Assembly: GCF_910577345.1 (NCBI RefSeq)
Contig: NZ_CAJTMT010000002.1
Span: forward strand, 124,001-188,000
Reading direction: 5' to 3'
DNA: 64,000 nucleotides
Origin: an uncultured Duncaniella sp.
GTDB taxonomy: Bacteria; Bacteroidota; Bacteroidia; Bacteroidales; Muribaculaceae
In this document: positions 1 through 9,097 of the stretch, in pieces
Position numbering within the stretch: the stretch's first letter is position 1
Layout of the letters: every line of letters begins with the position of its first letter
Made by a program: the position numbers and the translations under genes
The notes under the pieces: model-generated
What the model was told of the DNA's origin: nothing
What the model saw: the letters and a program-made list of their open reading frames with translations, nothing else
The model's database searches: none

Positions 1-2304
1 CGGTTCACCCTTGGACTCGACGTAAGCCCACATCTCACCGTCGGTTGTGGCGGGAAATGATTTGAGCATGACTGATTGTCCCGGTGCGAGTTGCAGACGC
101 ACCTCTGTGGTGCCTTCTGCCGAAGTGCGGGTTTGGGCTATGCCTTTTCTACGGGTCACAGGATCGAAGATTTCGACTGCTGCCGCCTTATTGGCGAGGC
201 TCACCCAACCGTCGAGGGGACGGTCTTGCAGGAGCGATGCGAAATAGTTATGTCCGCCCGCTTCATTGCGGCGGCGTATCATCGACAGTCCGTTGACGGT
301 GCGCATTGGCTCAGCCTTGACTCCGGTCAGCGGAAGTGCCTCCGCGAAATCCGGAGCGGTGATGATGCGTCCCTTGCCGTAAGGGCTTACAGTGGCCTTG
401 CTGCCGATGGCGGGTATTGTGGCAGCGAGGTCGGTAAGTTCTTTTTTGCGTGCTTCTGCATTGGCGAGGCCGGGGACTTCGGATGGTGCTGTCCCGATGA
501 AAAGGACGGTTGCCCCCTCATTGGCCAAATCAAGTATGCGTCTGAGTGTCGCGGGCTGCATGAAACGTGCGGGGGGAACTATGATTGCACCGTAGCTTGC
601 ACCCCCGTTGGCTTCAAGTCTGCCGGAAGTGCCGACAGAAATACGGTTGACAAGTTCGTCAGAGATATAGTCGGCGTCATAACCGGCTTTGATGACTTCA
701 CCGACAGCGCGCTTGATGTCGGGCATACGTTGGTGCATCTTGTGGATGTCAAACATCAGGTAGGGATTGCCACCCTGACGTTGCCAGATTTCCTCGATAG
801 GGAAGTAGAGGAGGAAATCATTGTCGGGCACTCCTGCTGAGAGGAATGACTGGACGCGCGTGACATAGCCGAACAGCGAGTCGGCATCCTGCCAGATGCT
901 GTTGGTCGGCGACATGTTGATTGAAGCGTAGAACATCCAGCCCGGGAACTCCGCACCCTTGGGCGAGTAGGGCGCACCGTGGAAGTAGACGTGGTTCACG
1001 CCTGAGCAGAACATCTGGTCCAGCTCCGGTTTGCAGCGTGAAAGAGATGTGCGGAAGTGTTCGGTCAGCCATGTCAGGGTTTCGGCCGATGTGAGTTTCT
1101 TGCCGGTGACATGGGCTGCCGACGAGGCGAATTTCAGCACTGCCGGATCCGAGTCACTGGGACGGGTAGGGCCGTCCTGATTCAGCCCGGGAATTGAGAA
1201 ATCGGTCTGGCCGAAGGATTCACATTCGGGAATGTCAACCGCGGCATAGAGGTCGATGATGTTGGCGGGTGAACCGTGGCTCTGGTTGCGGATTCTCGCT
1301 CCGTTGGCATGGGCACGGGCCATCCACACTTCGGTGAAGTTGTCGCGGAGCATACGGGCGAGAGTTGCACGGTAGTCACGCACCACGCGTGAACGCAGGT
1401 CGTCGTGATTCTTCTCGTCGAGGAATTCCGGAAGGTAGGCTTCAAGACTGTAGCCATGATCTTTGCGGAATTCATCGAGGATATTGTCAGCCCAGTCCGA
1501 ACCGTAGACTTCGTAGGAGTCGTTGAAGAATGTGTCGGGCATCTTGCAACCTGATTCGGCGAAAGCGCGGTCAAAACGGTCGAGATAGTGATTGATGGCT
1601 ACGCTGTCGTAGTGGTTCACGACAAGACCGACACCACCCGGAGCGGCACGTTTGACTTTCTGGAATGTCCGTCCTGAAAATACGGCATAGACTGTCCAGT
1701 CACCTTTGGCTTTGGGCGCTTTCCACAAGAGAGTGCCGTCGGCGCGGAGTTTGGATGTGATATTGATGCGCTTGTCGCCGTTGCAGGCCATGATGACCTG
1801 AAGAGTCGCCACCGGGGCTTGCTTTGCATCCTTGGGGACGATTTTTTCAGTCAGTTTTTTGCCGGGTGCCACGGTCCATGTTTCGACCACACGCTTGCGG
1901 GCACTGTGGTCGGTGGTAACTTCCGGACCGCCGAAAGGCCAGCCGGTGCCGTTGTTCATGTCAATCTGCAGCCCGAGGCGGTCACCTTCGGCTATTGTAT
2001 GGCCGAGCATCTGCATCCATTTCGGCGACAGATAGTCGATGTCGTTGGCCTCGTTGCCCTTCACACCGTAGATAGGCGTGATTTCTACGCCTCCAAGACC
2101 TTTCTTTGCAAATTCCTCAAGGTTGAAGGTCAGACCTTCGCGGTCAACGGCACTGCCGAGCCACCACCAGCGGACAAAGGGGCGGTTTTCAACCGTCGTG
2201 GGATACCAGTCGGTCGCATGGTTTGCAGGTGCGGAAGGTGAGGATGCCTGAGCCCCGCTCCATGACAGCAATCCGAGGAGGAGCAGATTTTGAATACGGT
2301 TCAT
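1..2304 (-). CDS. GH106-family alpha-L-rhamnosidase, secreted (3' end outside window)
   Basis: The frame is open from an ATG at 2304 to the left edge (768 codons), so the C-terminus is missing. The N-terminus is a signal peptide (MNRIQNLLLLGLLSWSGAQA). Shortly after it comes RPFVRWWWLGSAVDREGL followed by GLGGVEITPIYGVKG, the N-terminal signature I associate with the GH106 rhamnosidase family (TIM-barrel enzymes that remove L-rhamnose from pectin). It is the third gene of a minus-strand operon, 56 bases after the preceding hydrolase. A rhamnogalacturonan acetylesterase lies on the other side of the cluster, which supports a rhamnogalacturonan role. Family assignment is strong; exact linkage specificity is unknown. 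Confidence 0.85.
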   Translation of the reverse strand, partial: MNRIQNLLLLGLLSWSGAQASSPSAPANHATDWYPTTVENRPFVRWWWLGSAVDREGLTFNLEEFAKKGLGGVEITPIYGVKGNEANDIDYLSPKWMQMLGHTIAEGDRLGLQIDMNNGTGWPFGGPEVTTDHSARKRVVETWTVAPGKKLTEKIVPKDAKQAPVATLQVIMACNGDKRINITSKLRADGTLLWKAPKAKGDWTVYAVFSGRTFQKVKRAAPGGVGLVVNHYDSVAINHYLDRFDRAFAESGCKMPDTFFNDSYEVYGSDWADNILDEFRKDHGYSLEAYLPEFLDEKNHDDLRSRVVRDYRATLARMLRDNFTEVWMARAHANGARIRNQSHGSPANIIDLYAAVDIPECESFGQTDFSIPGLNQDGPTRPSDSDPAVLKFASSAAHVTGKKLTSAETLTWLTEHFRTSLSRCKPELDQMFCSGVNHVYFHGAPYSPKGAEFPGWMFYASINMSPTNSIWQDADSLFGYVTRVQSFLSAGVPDNDFLLYFPIEEIWQRQGGNPYLMFDIHKMHQRMPDIKRAVGEVIKAGYDADYISDELVNRISVGTSGRLEANGGASYGAIIVPPARFMQPATLRRILDLANEGATVLFIGTAPSEVPGLANAEARKKELTDLAATIPAIGSKATVSPYGKGRIITAPDFAEALPLTGVKAEPMRTVNGLSMIRRRNEAGGHNYFASLLQDRPLDGWVSLANKAAAVEIFDPVTRRKGIAQTRTSAEGTTEVRLQLAPGQSVMLKSFPATTDGEMWAYVESKGEP

Positions 2305-2360
2305 GTATTGTTGTGTGATAATGTGATGGTAAAAGTTGGCGTGAGGAGAGGGTTGCGGTT

Positions 2361-5300
2361 TTAGGGACGCTGGAGTGTGAGTCCCATGAGGCCGATGACC
2401 ACGTCGCCCGAGAGTGTCTCGAGTGAGAGTGATGCAAGTTCTTTAGAGGGGTCGGCGGGTATGTCGAGAACCACACCGGCTCCACCTTCGATGAAGCGGT
2501 CGCCGACACCCTTGATGCCGAGTTCATTGCCGAGGTTGCGACTCATGCGGCCTGTCTTCAGGTGCAGGCGGTAGGGAGGCAGTGCGCCGGGAGCCTGTGC
2601 GAAGGCATGGTCGTCGTGGTAGAAGTCAAGTTCGATGGGCGCCCAGTTGTGAGGATTGATGAGCGGAGTGACCTCTTCGCTTCCGTCAGAGTAGCGGACA
2701 CGGATGAGGCCGTTTTCAATCCCCCACTGCATGTGGTTGGTCGAACCTGCCATGAGCAGATAGAGATGGGAGGCTTTGCCGGAAAGTGCTACGGATGCGC
2801 TGTCGGGATAGTTGTCCCAGAGGGAAGTGAAGAGGATATTGCTGCCTTCGGCGGGAAGTGCGAAGGGTATGCCGGCTTCGGTGCGCAGGATTCCACCTTC
2901 GGCTGCAAGGCGTGAGCGGAGTCCTGAGTCGTCGATGTCGGCTGTGAGTTTGGGGTGACACCATTCGCCGATGCCTTGCTTGGGAAGCTGGAGGGTGGTC
3001 ACGTCGGGACGCGGCGATAGATATTCGTTGCGGAAGATGTCGGTCACCGAGGCATTGTAGTTGCCGGTGAGGTCGGCGGTCTCGCAAAGTTCACTCTTGA
3101 TGTCGTCAAATCCGTTGGCGGGAACCGGTGAGGATTTCACTGCATTTTGGTCGATTTCGGGAATCCACCAGACAAGCTTTCCATCGGTCATCTCGCGGAA
3201 TTTGACAGGGCCTTCCGCACGGTTACGTCCGGTGGGCTCGGGCTTGAACGATGCACTTTCGACAATCTCGATTTCAAGTTCGGGGGCATTGCCTGCATAG
3301 ACTGTGATGCGCGGTGTGGAGATGGAATTGGGTGTCACTCTCCATTCCGCATCCTTGCCGTTGACCTTCACGCTTTCAATACCTTTGGCCGGAACGGTGA
3401 GCTTGACGGACGAACGCTTGCCATAGCGGTTGGATATTTTGTAGACCGATTTGCGGTCTGTGCGCTTGAAGCTGTATGAGAGGTCGGGAAGATTGACCGA
3501 GGCCTCGTCCCATGAAGCGGGGAAACCGGGCACGATGTCGATTTTGGGATTCCTTTCGATGAGGTTGGGGCGTATGCCGAATAAACCTTCCGTCAGGGCG
3601 CGGCTCCATACACCGATGGGGTCGGCGAAGTCGCGGTAACATTCTCCACGGGCGGCATCGTAGTGGCTTATCTGTCCGAAGTTGAGTGGGGATGCTCCGA
3701 GATACATATTGTCCATCGCAACGCTCTTCATCAAGTTATATGCTTCCTCGTTGCGTCCGGCTTGCCAGTAGGCAAGCGCTGTGTGCATGACTTCGGCAAT
3801 AGCCACATTGTTGATACTCCATGAGTAGGGTTTCCAGTTTGTGGTGGAGAGTGTGGCCATGCCATCCTCCATACCTTCGCCCTTGACTGGTATGTGAGGA
3901 GTCTCGCGGTCGATATAGGTGGTTGCAGCATAGCTCTTGAAGGGATCGGCGATTTCCGAGTCGATCGCATGATAGATGGTCCATAGAGCGGCTGACGGAT
4001 GCAGACGCTGATGGCCACCCTTGTCCTTGTATTCCGCCCAGTGGCCGAGTTCGGGCATCCATAATACGCTGTCGATGGCTGTGGCTATACCGTCAGCTTC
4101 CTTGACGAACGGAGCGGGGTCTTCACCGATGGCGCGTGCGACAAGGGCTGTCATTCGGTTGGCGAACAGGTTGTAGGCCGACGAGTGGGTAACGGCTCCT
4201 CCGCTGTAGTAGAGTGCATCGCTTGCCCAGATGCAGCAGTATGCGTCGTAGAGGTGGTCACCGTCGGGGTCGAAGTTGAGTTTTTCCCATTCGAGGTGAC
4301 GTTTGATGACTGGGAATAGCGAGCGCATGGCTTCGGTATCGCCTGTGTGGCGGAAATGGCGCAGGAGTGCGTCGATGTAGACGAGGTTCATGTCGTAGTG
4401 CGACATTTCGTCCTTCTTCCCGGGACGACGGCAGATGTAGCCGTTGCTATACATGGGTGTGCCCCATTTCTTCTCGGCACGGGCAAGGTTGAGGGTTGAA
4501 TCCTGACGCGGATGCGTATAGATTGGGGGGATGTCCGTAATCTGGTTTGCTGCGTAGGTGTTGAAGTGTGTGAGCGCACGGTCGTGTCGGCCTATGGCAT
4601 CACCGACGTATGCGCCTCGCCAACCGAGGTGGGGTGTGCGCCAGCCGATTGAACCGTGGAGCCATGCCTCGCCGCTCCAGATACCGTCGGCTGCCACGGC
4701 GAGTGCGCCACCGATAGGATTGAGCCATGCATCGGGAGTGTTGAACTCGACGTTGGCCGCGAGTTCGGCTCTCTCGCTTTCTGCCTTCTTCATCAGTGAT
4801 TCGAGGCTCGCTTTAGGAGCGTCGGCCGAGGGGAAGAGGGCAATGTAGGCGGTTTTTCCCGGTTTGATGCTGATTTCACCTTCGTAGGCCGGGAGTGAAT
4901 TGATGGTGTAGGTCTTGGAGGGGATTATGAGGGTGAGTTTCTTGCGTTCCTTGGCTCCGTATTCCACGTTGACTTTGTTGCCCTTGACGGTGTAGATATT
5001 TCCCTTGCAATACTCCGGCTTGAGGTCGAAGCAGGTCGGGTCGTCAACGCCGAGGTCACCTTCACGATAGAATTTCTTTTCGGCCACACCTCCGAAACGG
5101 ACGGGGATGGTGACGGTTTTCTTCGTGGTATTGGTGATGGCCCAGAGTGCCATGTCCTCACTGCGCATCACCTGTGCCTCGACCTTCACGCCACCCTGTT
5201 CGTAGTCCATGCGTCCGGGAGTGTAGCGCGCGGTGCATTTGCCTTCCGGAAGGGTCAGGCGGAGGTTGCCGCCCATGCGGGGAAGGTAGATGCCGAACTC

Positions 5301-5489
5301 GGGGGTGTCCGAACAGTCCATGCGGAAGCCGGAGTGTGCGCCGTAGAGCGCACGGTTGAAACGTGACTTGCCGTCGGTGGTTACGGCTGAGTTGCCGTCA
5401 GGCACATAATGCTGCGGGCGAATATCACTCTTGGCGACGGCAGTGAGTGCAGTCGCCAAGAGGATTACGCTGATTATCTTAATTTTCAT
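2361..5489 (-). CDS. Secreted six-hairpin-type glycoside hydrolase, DUF4450-like
   Basis: 1042 residues with a signal peptide (MKIKIISVILLATALTAVA), so periplasmic or surface. The N-terminal third looks like a beta-sandwich. From about residue 255 there is an alpha-helical toroid-like region with GSIGWRTPHLGWRGAYVGDA, W/D-rich motifs and EGMEDGMATLSTTNW, which resembles DUF4450 proteins of Bacteroides pectin loci. The last ~250 residues look like an extra beta-domain. It sits between two other hydrolases in one operon (66 and 56 base gaps), so it probably acts on the same pectic substrate. The DUF4450 label is from memory of motif pattern; no catalytic residue can be named with certainty. It could be a rhamnosidase-like enzyme or an accessory hydrolase. 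Confidence 0.65.
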   Translation of the reverse strand: MKIKIISVILLATALTAVAKSDIRPQHYVPDGNSAVTTDGKSRFNRALYGAHSGFRMDCSDTPEFGIYLPRMGGNLRLTLPEGKCTARYTPGRMDYEQGGVKVEAQVMRSEDMALWAITNTTKKTVTIPVRFGGVAEKKFYREGDLGVDDPTCFDLKPEYCKGNIYTVKGNKVNVEYGAKERKKLTLIIPSKTYTINSLPAYEGEISIKPGKTAYIALFPSADAPKASLESLMKKAESERAELAANVEFNTPDAWLNPIGGALAVAADGIWSGEAWLHGSIGWRTPHLGWRGAYVGDAIGRHDRALTHFNTYAANQITDIPPIYTHPRQDSTLNLARAEKKWGTPMYSNGYICRRPGKKDEMSHYDMNLVYIDALLRHFRHTGDTEAMRSLFPVIKRHLEWEKLNFDPDGDHLYDAYCCIWASDALYYSGGAVTHSSAYNLFANRMTALVARAIGEDPAPFVKEADGIATAIDSVLWMPELGHWAEYKDKGGHQRLHPSAALWTIYHAIDSEIADPFKSYAATTYIDRETPHIPVKGEGMEDGMATLSTTNWKPYSWSINNVAIAEVMHTALAYWQAGRNEEAYNLMKSVAMDNMYLGASPLNFGQISHYDAARGECYRDFADPIGVWSRALTEGLFGIRPNLIERNPKIDIVPGFPASWDEASVNLPDLSYSFKRTDRKSVYKISNRYGKRSSVKLTVPAKGIESVKVNGKDAEWRVTPNSISTPRITVYAGNAPELEIEIVESASFKPEPTGRNRAEGPVKFREMTDGKLVWWIPEIDQNAVKSSPVPANGFDDIKSELCETADLTGNYNASVTDIFRNEYLSPRPDVTTLQLPKQGIGEWCHPKLTADIDDSGLRSRLAAEGGILRTEAGIPFALPAEGSNILFTSLWDNYPDSASVALSGKASHLYLLMAGSTNHMQWGIENGLIRVRYSDGSEEVTPLINPHNWAPIELDFYHDDHAFAQAPGALPPYRLHLKTGRMSRNLGNELGIKGVGDRFIEGGAGVVLDIPADPSKELASLSLETLSGDVVIGLMGLTLQRP

Positions 5490-5555
5490 CAGTTTCTTGT
5501 ATGTATGGAAAGTCTCAGATCAATTGTGGAGGGATAGGGAGCCGGAATGTCCGTA

Positions 5556-7661
5556 TCAGGGGAGGGGCTTGATGCCCTCCCAGCGGACATCCCATGTGCC
5601 GTCCTTCGGGAAACCGGGATTCTCGGTCTCGCAACCGTCCCAGCCGGCACACATGAGGGCCACTGCGGTGAGCAGACCGCCGTTGCCGGGGAGATAGCAG
5701 CGCAGACGGTTGTCCTGGAAGTTATGACCGTTGGGGAGGTAGGTGTTGGTGCGCTTGTCCATGAGGAGGGCGTTGAGAGCCTTCTCGGGGTGTCCGAGAC
5801 GCACGGCGTTCATGGCTGTTGTCGGGTAGTCCCAACCCCATGTCTTGTCCCAGTTCCAGTTGTCGTAGACCCAGTCGAAGGTGTTGTCCATGATGTCGGG
5901 CTGAACGAGGGGTGAGCTGGGGAGGATGCCTACGGCGGCAAGCACGGCCATGTGGTCGGAGGTCAGACGGATGTCGCTGTATGTTTCGGGAGCTGTCTCG
6001 GCTGCAAGATAGAGGCTGTCTTTCGCAGCGAGGGGAGAGAGGGCTGCAACGATTTCATCCCATTCGGCCACGCGGGGTTCACCCTTGCGCTCACGCCATT
6101 TCTGCGCGGTGTTGAGGGCGAAGTGCCAGTAGGAAAGCTCGAAGGGGGGATTGACGGTCTCGGCAGCGCGGAGGGTTTCCTGAGCGGGGATGATGCCGCG
6201 GAGTGTGTAGCGGCCGAGTGAATCCTTGTCGGCGAAGTCAGCCATGAATTCGGCTGTACCCTGCACGAGGTCATAGTAGCGGTTGATGATGGCGCTGTCC
6301 TGCTGTGCGCGGTAGGCGAGTTCGGCAAGGTAGATGAGGTGGGGTTGCTGCCAGATGAGGAATGAACCTACTTTCGAGGGGGCCTCGATGCCGGAGGGGT
6401 CGGTCATCTTCATCCAGCGGAGACCCTTGAAGCCTTGACGTTCGGCGATGTCGCGGGCGACTCCTGCCGAGCTTTCATACCAGGGAAGGGTGCGGTTGAG
6501 AAGGTCTTCGTGTCCCCAAAGAGCGAACTGGGCCTGATGCCACCATATCATCTCCATGTGGAATTTTCCGAACCATGAATTGTAGGTGAGGCCGGTTTCC
6601 TGAGGAGGAGTCGAGCCTGCACACTGGATGGCGAGGAGGTATTGCGAGAGGACTACACGGCGTTCGAGTTCTGAGGCGCGCGGGTCGGTGCAATGGCTGA
6701 AGTCGACCACACCGCCTTTTTTCCAGAAGTCTGTCCAGTAGGCCGAGGATGCGTCGCGTGTTTCAGCAACTGAGGGATTGGCGTTGTCTGCAACTTCGGG
6801 GGTGAAGGTTGCTGTGACTGTCCATTCATCGGCAGTAGGGGTGATGGTGGCAACGTTGCGGCCTGTCATCACGGGAGCCTCTGCGCCGGTCCATGCGAGG
6901 TTGATATAGTATGTGGTCGAGTCGAGGGTATGGCGCAGAGTTGCGTGGTTTTCATCCGATGCCACGATTTCAGTGACGTGGAGCGAATCGGCATCCCAGT
7001 TGCAGGCGTCATCGCAGTGACCGCCTGTCGGATAGGGGAGACGGAGAGCCACAGGCAGACGCTTTTCCGACTTGATGGAGGCTGCGACCATATCTTTTTC
7101 GGGGTGAACGTAGGTGCGGACACTCACAGGCGCGCCGTCAACCTTGAAATCAGAGCGGATTTCGCCGTTCCACATGTCGAGGGTCTGGTCGATGTCGGTA
7201 ATCTGTTCGGGATTGAGGTTCGCAAAGCCGAGGGCACCGAGATGGAGGCGGTGGGGATTCACGCGATACCAGTTGGCTGCCTGACGGTTGCGTCCCTGCT
7301 CGTTGAACTGCACCGAATACGGTTCCATGCGGCCTCGTCCGAAATCATAGTCCTTGAGGGTTTCCTCAAACTTCAGGTTTTCGGGATTGGAAAAACTGTG
7401 CCAGCCCCATTGGCTCTGTGTTCCTAAGGGCACACCCTTGCTATAGAGTTCGGGGAATGACTGGAGGCCGGTCACATCGACTGTGACTGCAAACTCGCCG
7501 TTACCCACCGAGAGCGACGCCATTGTGTCGATAGCGGTGATGTGAGGATTGTTTCGCTCAACGAGAGCCTGACGGTCAATGGCTGATGCACTCTGACACG
7601 CCACGAATGCCTGCAGCGGAAGCGTGCACGCTGCGGCATAAAAAAGATTCTTTAATGTCAT
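5556..7661 (-). CDS. Secreted (alpha/alpha)6-type glycoside hydrolase, family not assigned
   Basis: First gene of the pectin operon. An upstream ATG at 7715 is possible, but the ATG at 7661 begins a signal peptide (MTLKNLFYAAACTLPLQAF) ending at a VAC lipobox-like site, so I choose 7661 (701 residues). Recognisable stretches are LSVGNGEFAVTVDVTGLQSF, GVPLGTQSQWGWHSF, then a helical barrel region with NSWFGKFHMEMIWWHQAQFA and DKTWGWDYPTTAMNAVRLG. The layout (N-terminal beta-sandwich, C-terminal helical toroid) resembles GH65/GH95-like clans, but I cannot place it in a numbered family. The neighbours (GH106, CE12) point to pectin. A clear Bacteroidales promoter lies upstream at 7759-7790. Confidence 0.6.
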   Translation of the reverse strand: MTLKNLFYAAACTLPLQAFVACQSASAIDRQALVERNNPHITAIDTMASLSVGNGEFAVTVDVTGLQSFPELYSKGVPLGTQSQWGWHSFSNPENLKFEETLKDYDFGRGRMEPYSVQFNEQGRNRQAANWYRVNPHRLHLGALGFANLNPEQITDIDQTLDMWNGEIRSDFKVDGAPVSVRTYVHPEKDMVAASIKSEKRLPVALRLPYPTGGHCDDACNWDADSLHVTEIVASDENHATLRHTLDSTTYYINLAWTGAEAPVMTGRNVATITPTADEWTVTATFTPEVADNANPSVAETRDASSAYWTDFWKKGGVVDFSHCTDPRASELERRVVLSQYLLAIQCAGSTPPQETGLTYNSWFGKFHMEMIWWHQAQFALWGHEDLLNRTLPWYESSAGVARDIAERQGFKGLRWMKMTDPSGIEAPSKVGSFLIWQQPHLIYLAELAYRAQQDSAIINRYYDLVQGTAEFMADFADKDSLGRYTLRGIIPAQETLRAAETVNPPFELSYWHFALNTAQKWRERKGEPRVAEWDEIVAALSPLAAKDSLYLAAETAPETYSDIRLTSDHMAVLAAVGILPSSPLVQPDIMDNTFDWVYDNWNWDKTWGWDYPTTAMNAVRLGHPEKALNALLMDKRTNTYLPNGHNFQDNRLRCYLPGNGGLLTAVALMCAGWDGCETENPGFPKDGTWDVRWEGIKPLP

Positions 7662-7758
7662 CGGACTTAAGTCTATGAATGGTCTGTTTAAGGTGAAAAT
7701 TCTTGCACTGCCCATATTGCCTTGCCTGTAAAACGCACTGCAATGGTTAGATTCTTCG

Positions 7759-7790
7759 CAAAGTTAACACTTTTCCCCCAAGCAATCAAA
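7759..7790 (-). promoter_or_regulatory. Bacteroidales-type promoter of the pectin hydrolase operon
   Basis: On the minus strand a -33 TTTG (7787-7790) and a -7 TAACTTTG (7759-7766) are separated by 20 bases, matching the TTG / TAnnTTTG consensus. The predicted transcript starts near 7752, leaving about 90 bases of leader before the ATG at 7661. The rest of 7791-7960 holds no feature I can name. Confidence 0.65.
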
Positions 7791-7960
7791 TCAAACACCC
7801 CCTCACCGCAAGAAAAATCACTCCAAGTTCAGTTCAGGTAATAGAAATTAGAATTTGAAGAATACTTAATTTTAGGCTGTCATTGTTGTCTGCCGGGAAA
7901 ATAGTAACGGCAATAATATGTTAAAAAAGATTAAGCGAATAGGCCTGGGTTCGTGGAGGA

Positions 7961-7993
7961 TTGCCTTCTGAACGGATATTATGTCTAAATTTG
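7961..7993 (+). promoter_or_regulatory. Promoter of the CE12 acetylesterase gene
   Basis: TTG at 7961-7963 and TAAATTTG at 7986-7993, 22 bases apart, fit the Bacteroidales consensus with slightly long spacing. The leader to the ATG at 8080 would be about 80 bases. Confidence 0.5.
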
Positions 7994-8079
7994 CAAGGCT
8001 TTAGGATTTCCGGTAATTTCTAAAGCGGATGTGCACTGTGCAGAATTCAATAATACCATACGATAAAAACTTTATTATC

Positions 8080-8925
8080 ATGAAATTTCTTTCATCACTC
8101 TTAGTAGCTCTCGCGCTTCCGGCAATGGCTGTGGCGCAGGTTCCGTCCGATACCATCACCGTGTTTATGATTGGTGACTCTACCATGGCCAACAAACCTC
8201 TCGACAAGGAGAATCAGGAACGCGGTTGGGGGCAGATGCTCCCTATCTATCTTGAGGGTGCAATCAAGGTCGACAACCACGCCGTCAACGGTCGCAGTTC
8301 CAAGAGTTTTATCAACGAGGGACGTTGGGAAAAGGTGCGTGAGCAGATTCGTCCGGGTGACTATGTAATCATTCAGTTCGGTCACAATGACGAGAAGCCG
8401 AAAGAGGACCGCCATACCGATCCCGGTTCCACTTTCGATGCCAACCTTAAGAAGTTTGTCAATGAAACCCGCGAGAAGGGTGGCAAGCCCATTCTTATGA
8501 ACTCAATCGTGAGACGCAACTTCCCGGTTGGCGACGCAGTTGCCGAGGATACCGATGACCTTCGCAAGACATGGAAGAAGAATATCAATAACTATCCTGC
8601 CGAGGGTAAGATTCTTGTGGACACTCATGGTGACTATATCGTCGCTCCGCGCAATGTGGCCAAGGAACTCGACGTTCCCTTTGTCGATATGAACGCGCTC
8701 ACCCATGAGCTTGTCCAGGATCTTGGTCCCGACAATTCAAGAGCCCTCTTCATGTGGATGCCTGTCGGAAAATATGAATTCGCTCCCGAGGGACGCATCG
8801 ACAACACTCACCTCAACGTCTACGGTGGCATAGTTGTGTCGCGCCTCGCTGTCAACGGTCTTGCCGAGGCTGTCCCCGAACTCCGCCCTTACATCCGTCG
8901 CACTGTCTATAACCTCAATAAGTAA
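8080..8925 (+). CDS. Rhamnogalacturonan acetylesterase, CE12 (SGNH hydrolase)
   Basis: 281 residues counted from the ATG at 8080, which begins a good signal peptide (MKFLSSLLVALALPAMAVA); an ATG 51 bases upstream adds a non-signal extension and is unlikely. The SGNH blocks are complete: IGDSTMA with nucleophile Ser34, NGRSSKS, QFGHNDEKP, and DNTHLN with Asp241 and His244 as the remaining triad members. CE12 enzymes remove acetyl groups from rhamnogalacturonan backbones, which lets rhamnosidases and lyases act. It is transcribed away from the hydrolase operon that contains a GH106 enzyme, so the two divergent units probably serve one pectin-degradation pathway. Confidence 0.88.
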   Translation: MKFLSSLLVALALPAMAVAQVPSDTITVFMIGDSTMANKPLDKENQERGWGQMLPIYLEGAIKVDNHAVNGRSSKSFINEGRWEKVREQIRPGDYVIIQFGHNDEKPKEDRHTDPGSTFDANLKKFVNETREKGGKPILMNSIVRRNFPVGDAVAEDTDDLRKTWKKNINNYPAEGKILVDTHGDYIVAPRNVAKELDVPFVDMNALTHELVQDLGPDNSRALFMWMPVGKYEFAPEGRIDNTHLNVYGGIVVSRLAVNGLAEAVPELRPYIRRTVYNLNK

Positions 8926-8956
8926 TTCCTTATTCCGGGCTGCATGACAGGCCGGG

Positions 8957-9080
8957 GATAGAAAAAAGGTAGAAGGAACATAAATTTTTTTAGAACCGAA
9001 AGGCTTTCAGCGCAGGCAAAACACCTGATTGCATATCGGTCCTGATGAAAAATTTATGTTCCTTCTGCCTTTTTTCTATC
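8957..9080. repeat. Long hairpin (family of convergent-gene palindromes), likely bidirectional terminator
   Basis: Arms 8957-8990 and 9048-9080 pair over about 33 bases with one internal mismatch. The arms contain AGAAGGAACATAAATTT and its complement, with poly-A/poly-T ends. It fills the gap between the convergent CE12 and LytTR genes, and the words recur in hairpins at 20249-20352 and 41192-41319 and in direct repeats at 57120-57235. Confidence 0.75.
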
Positions 9081-9097
9081 GCAGTATATTTTTCATA

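Noticed and set aside
76..840. Plus-strand open frame of 254 codons
   Set aside because: It lies antisense to the GH106 gene, whose frame gives a recognisable protein; the plus-strand product has no motif.
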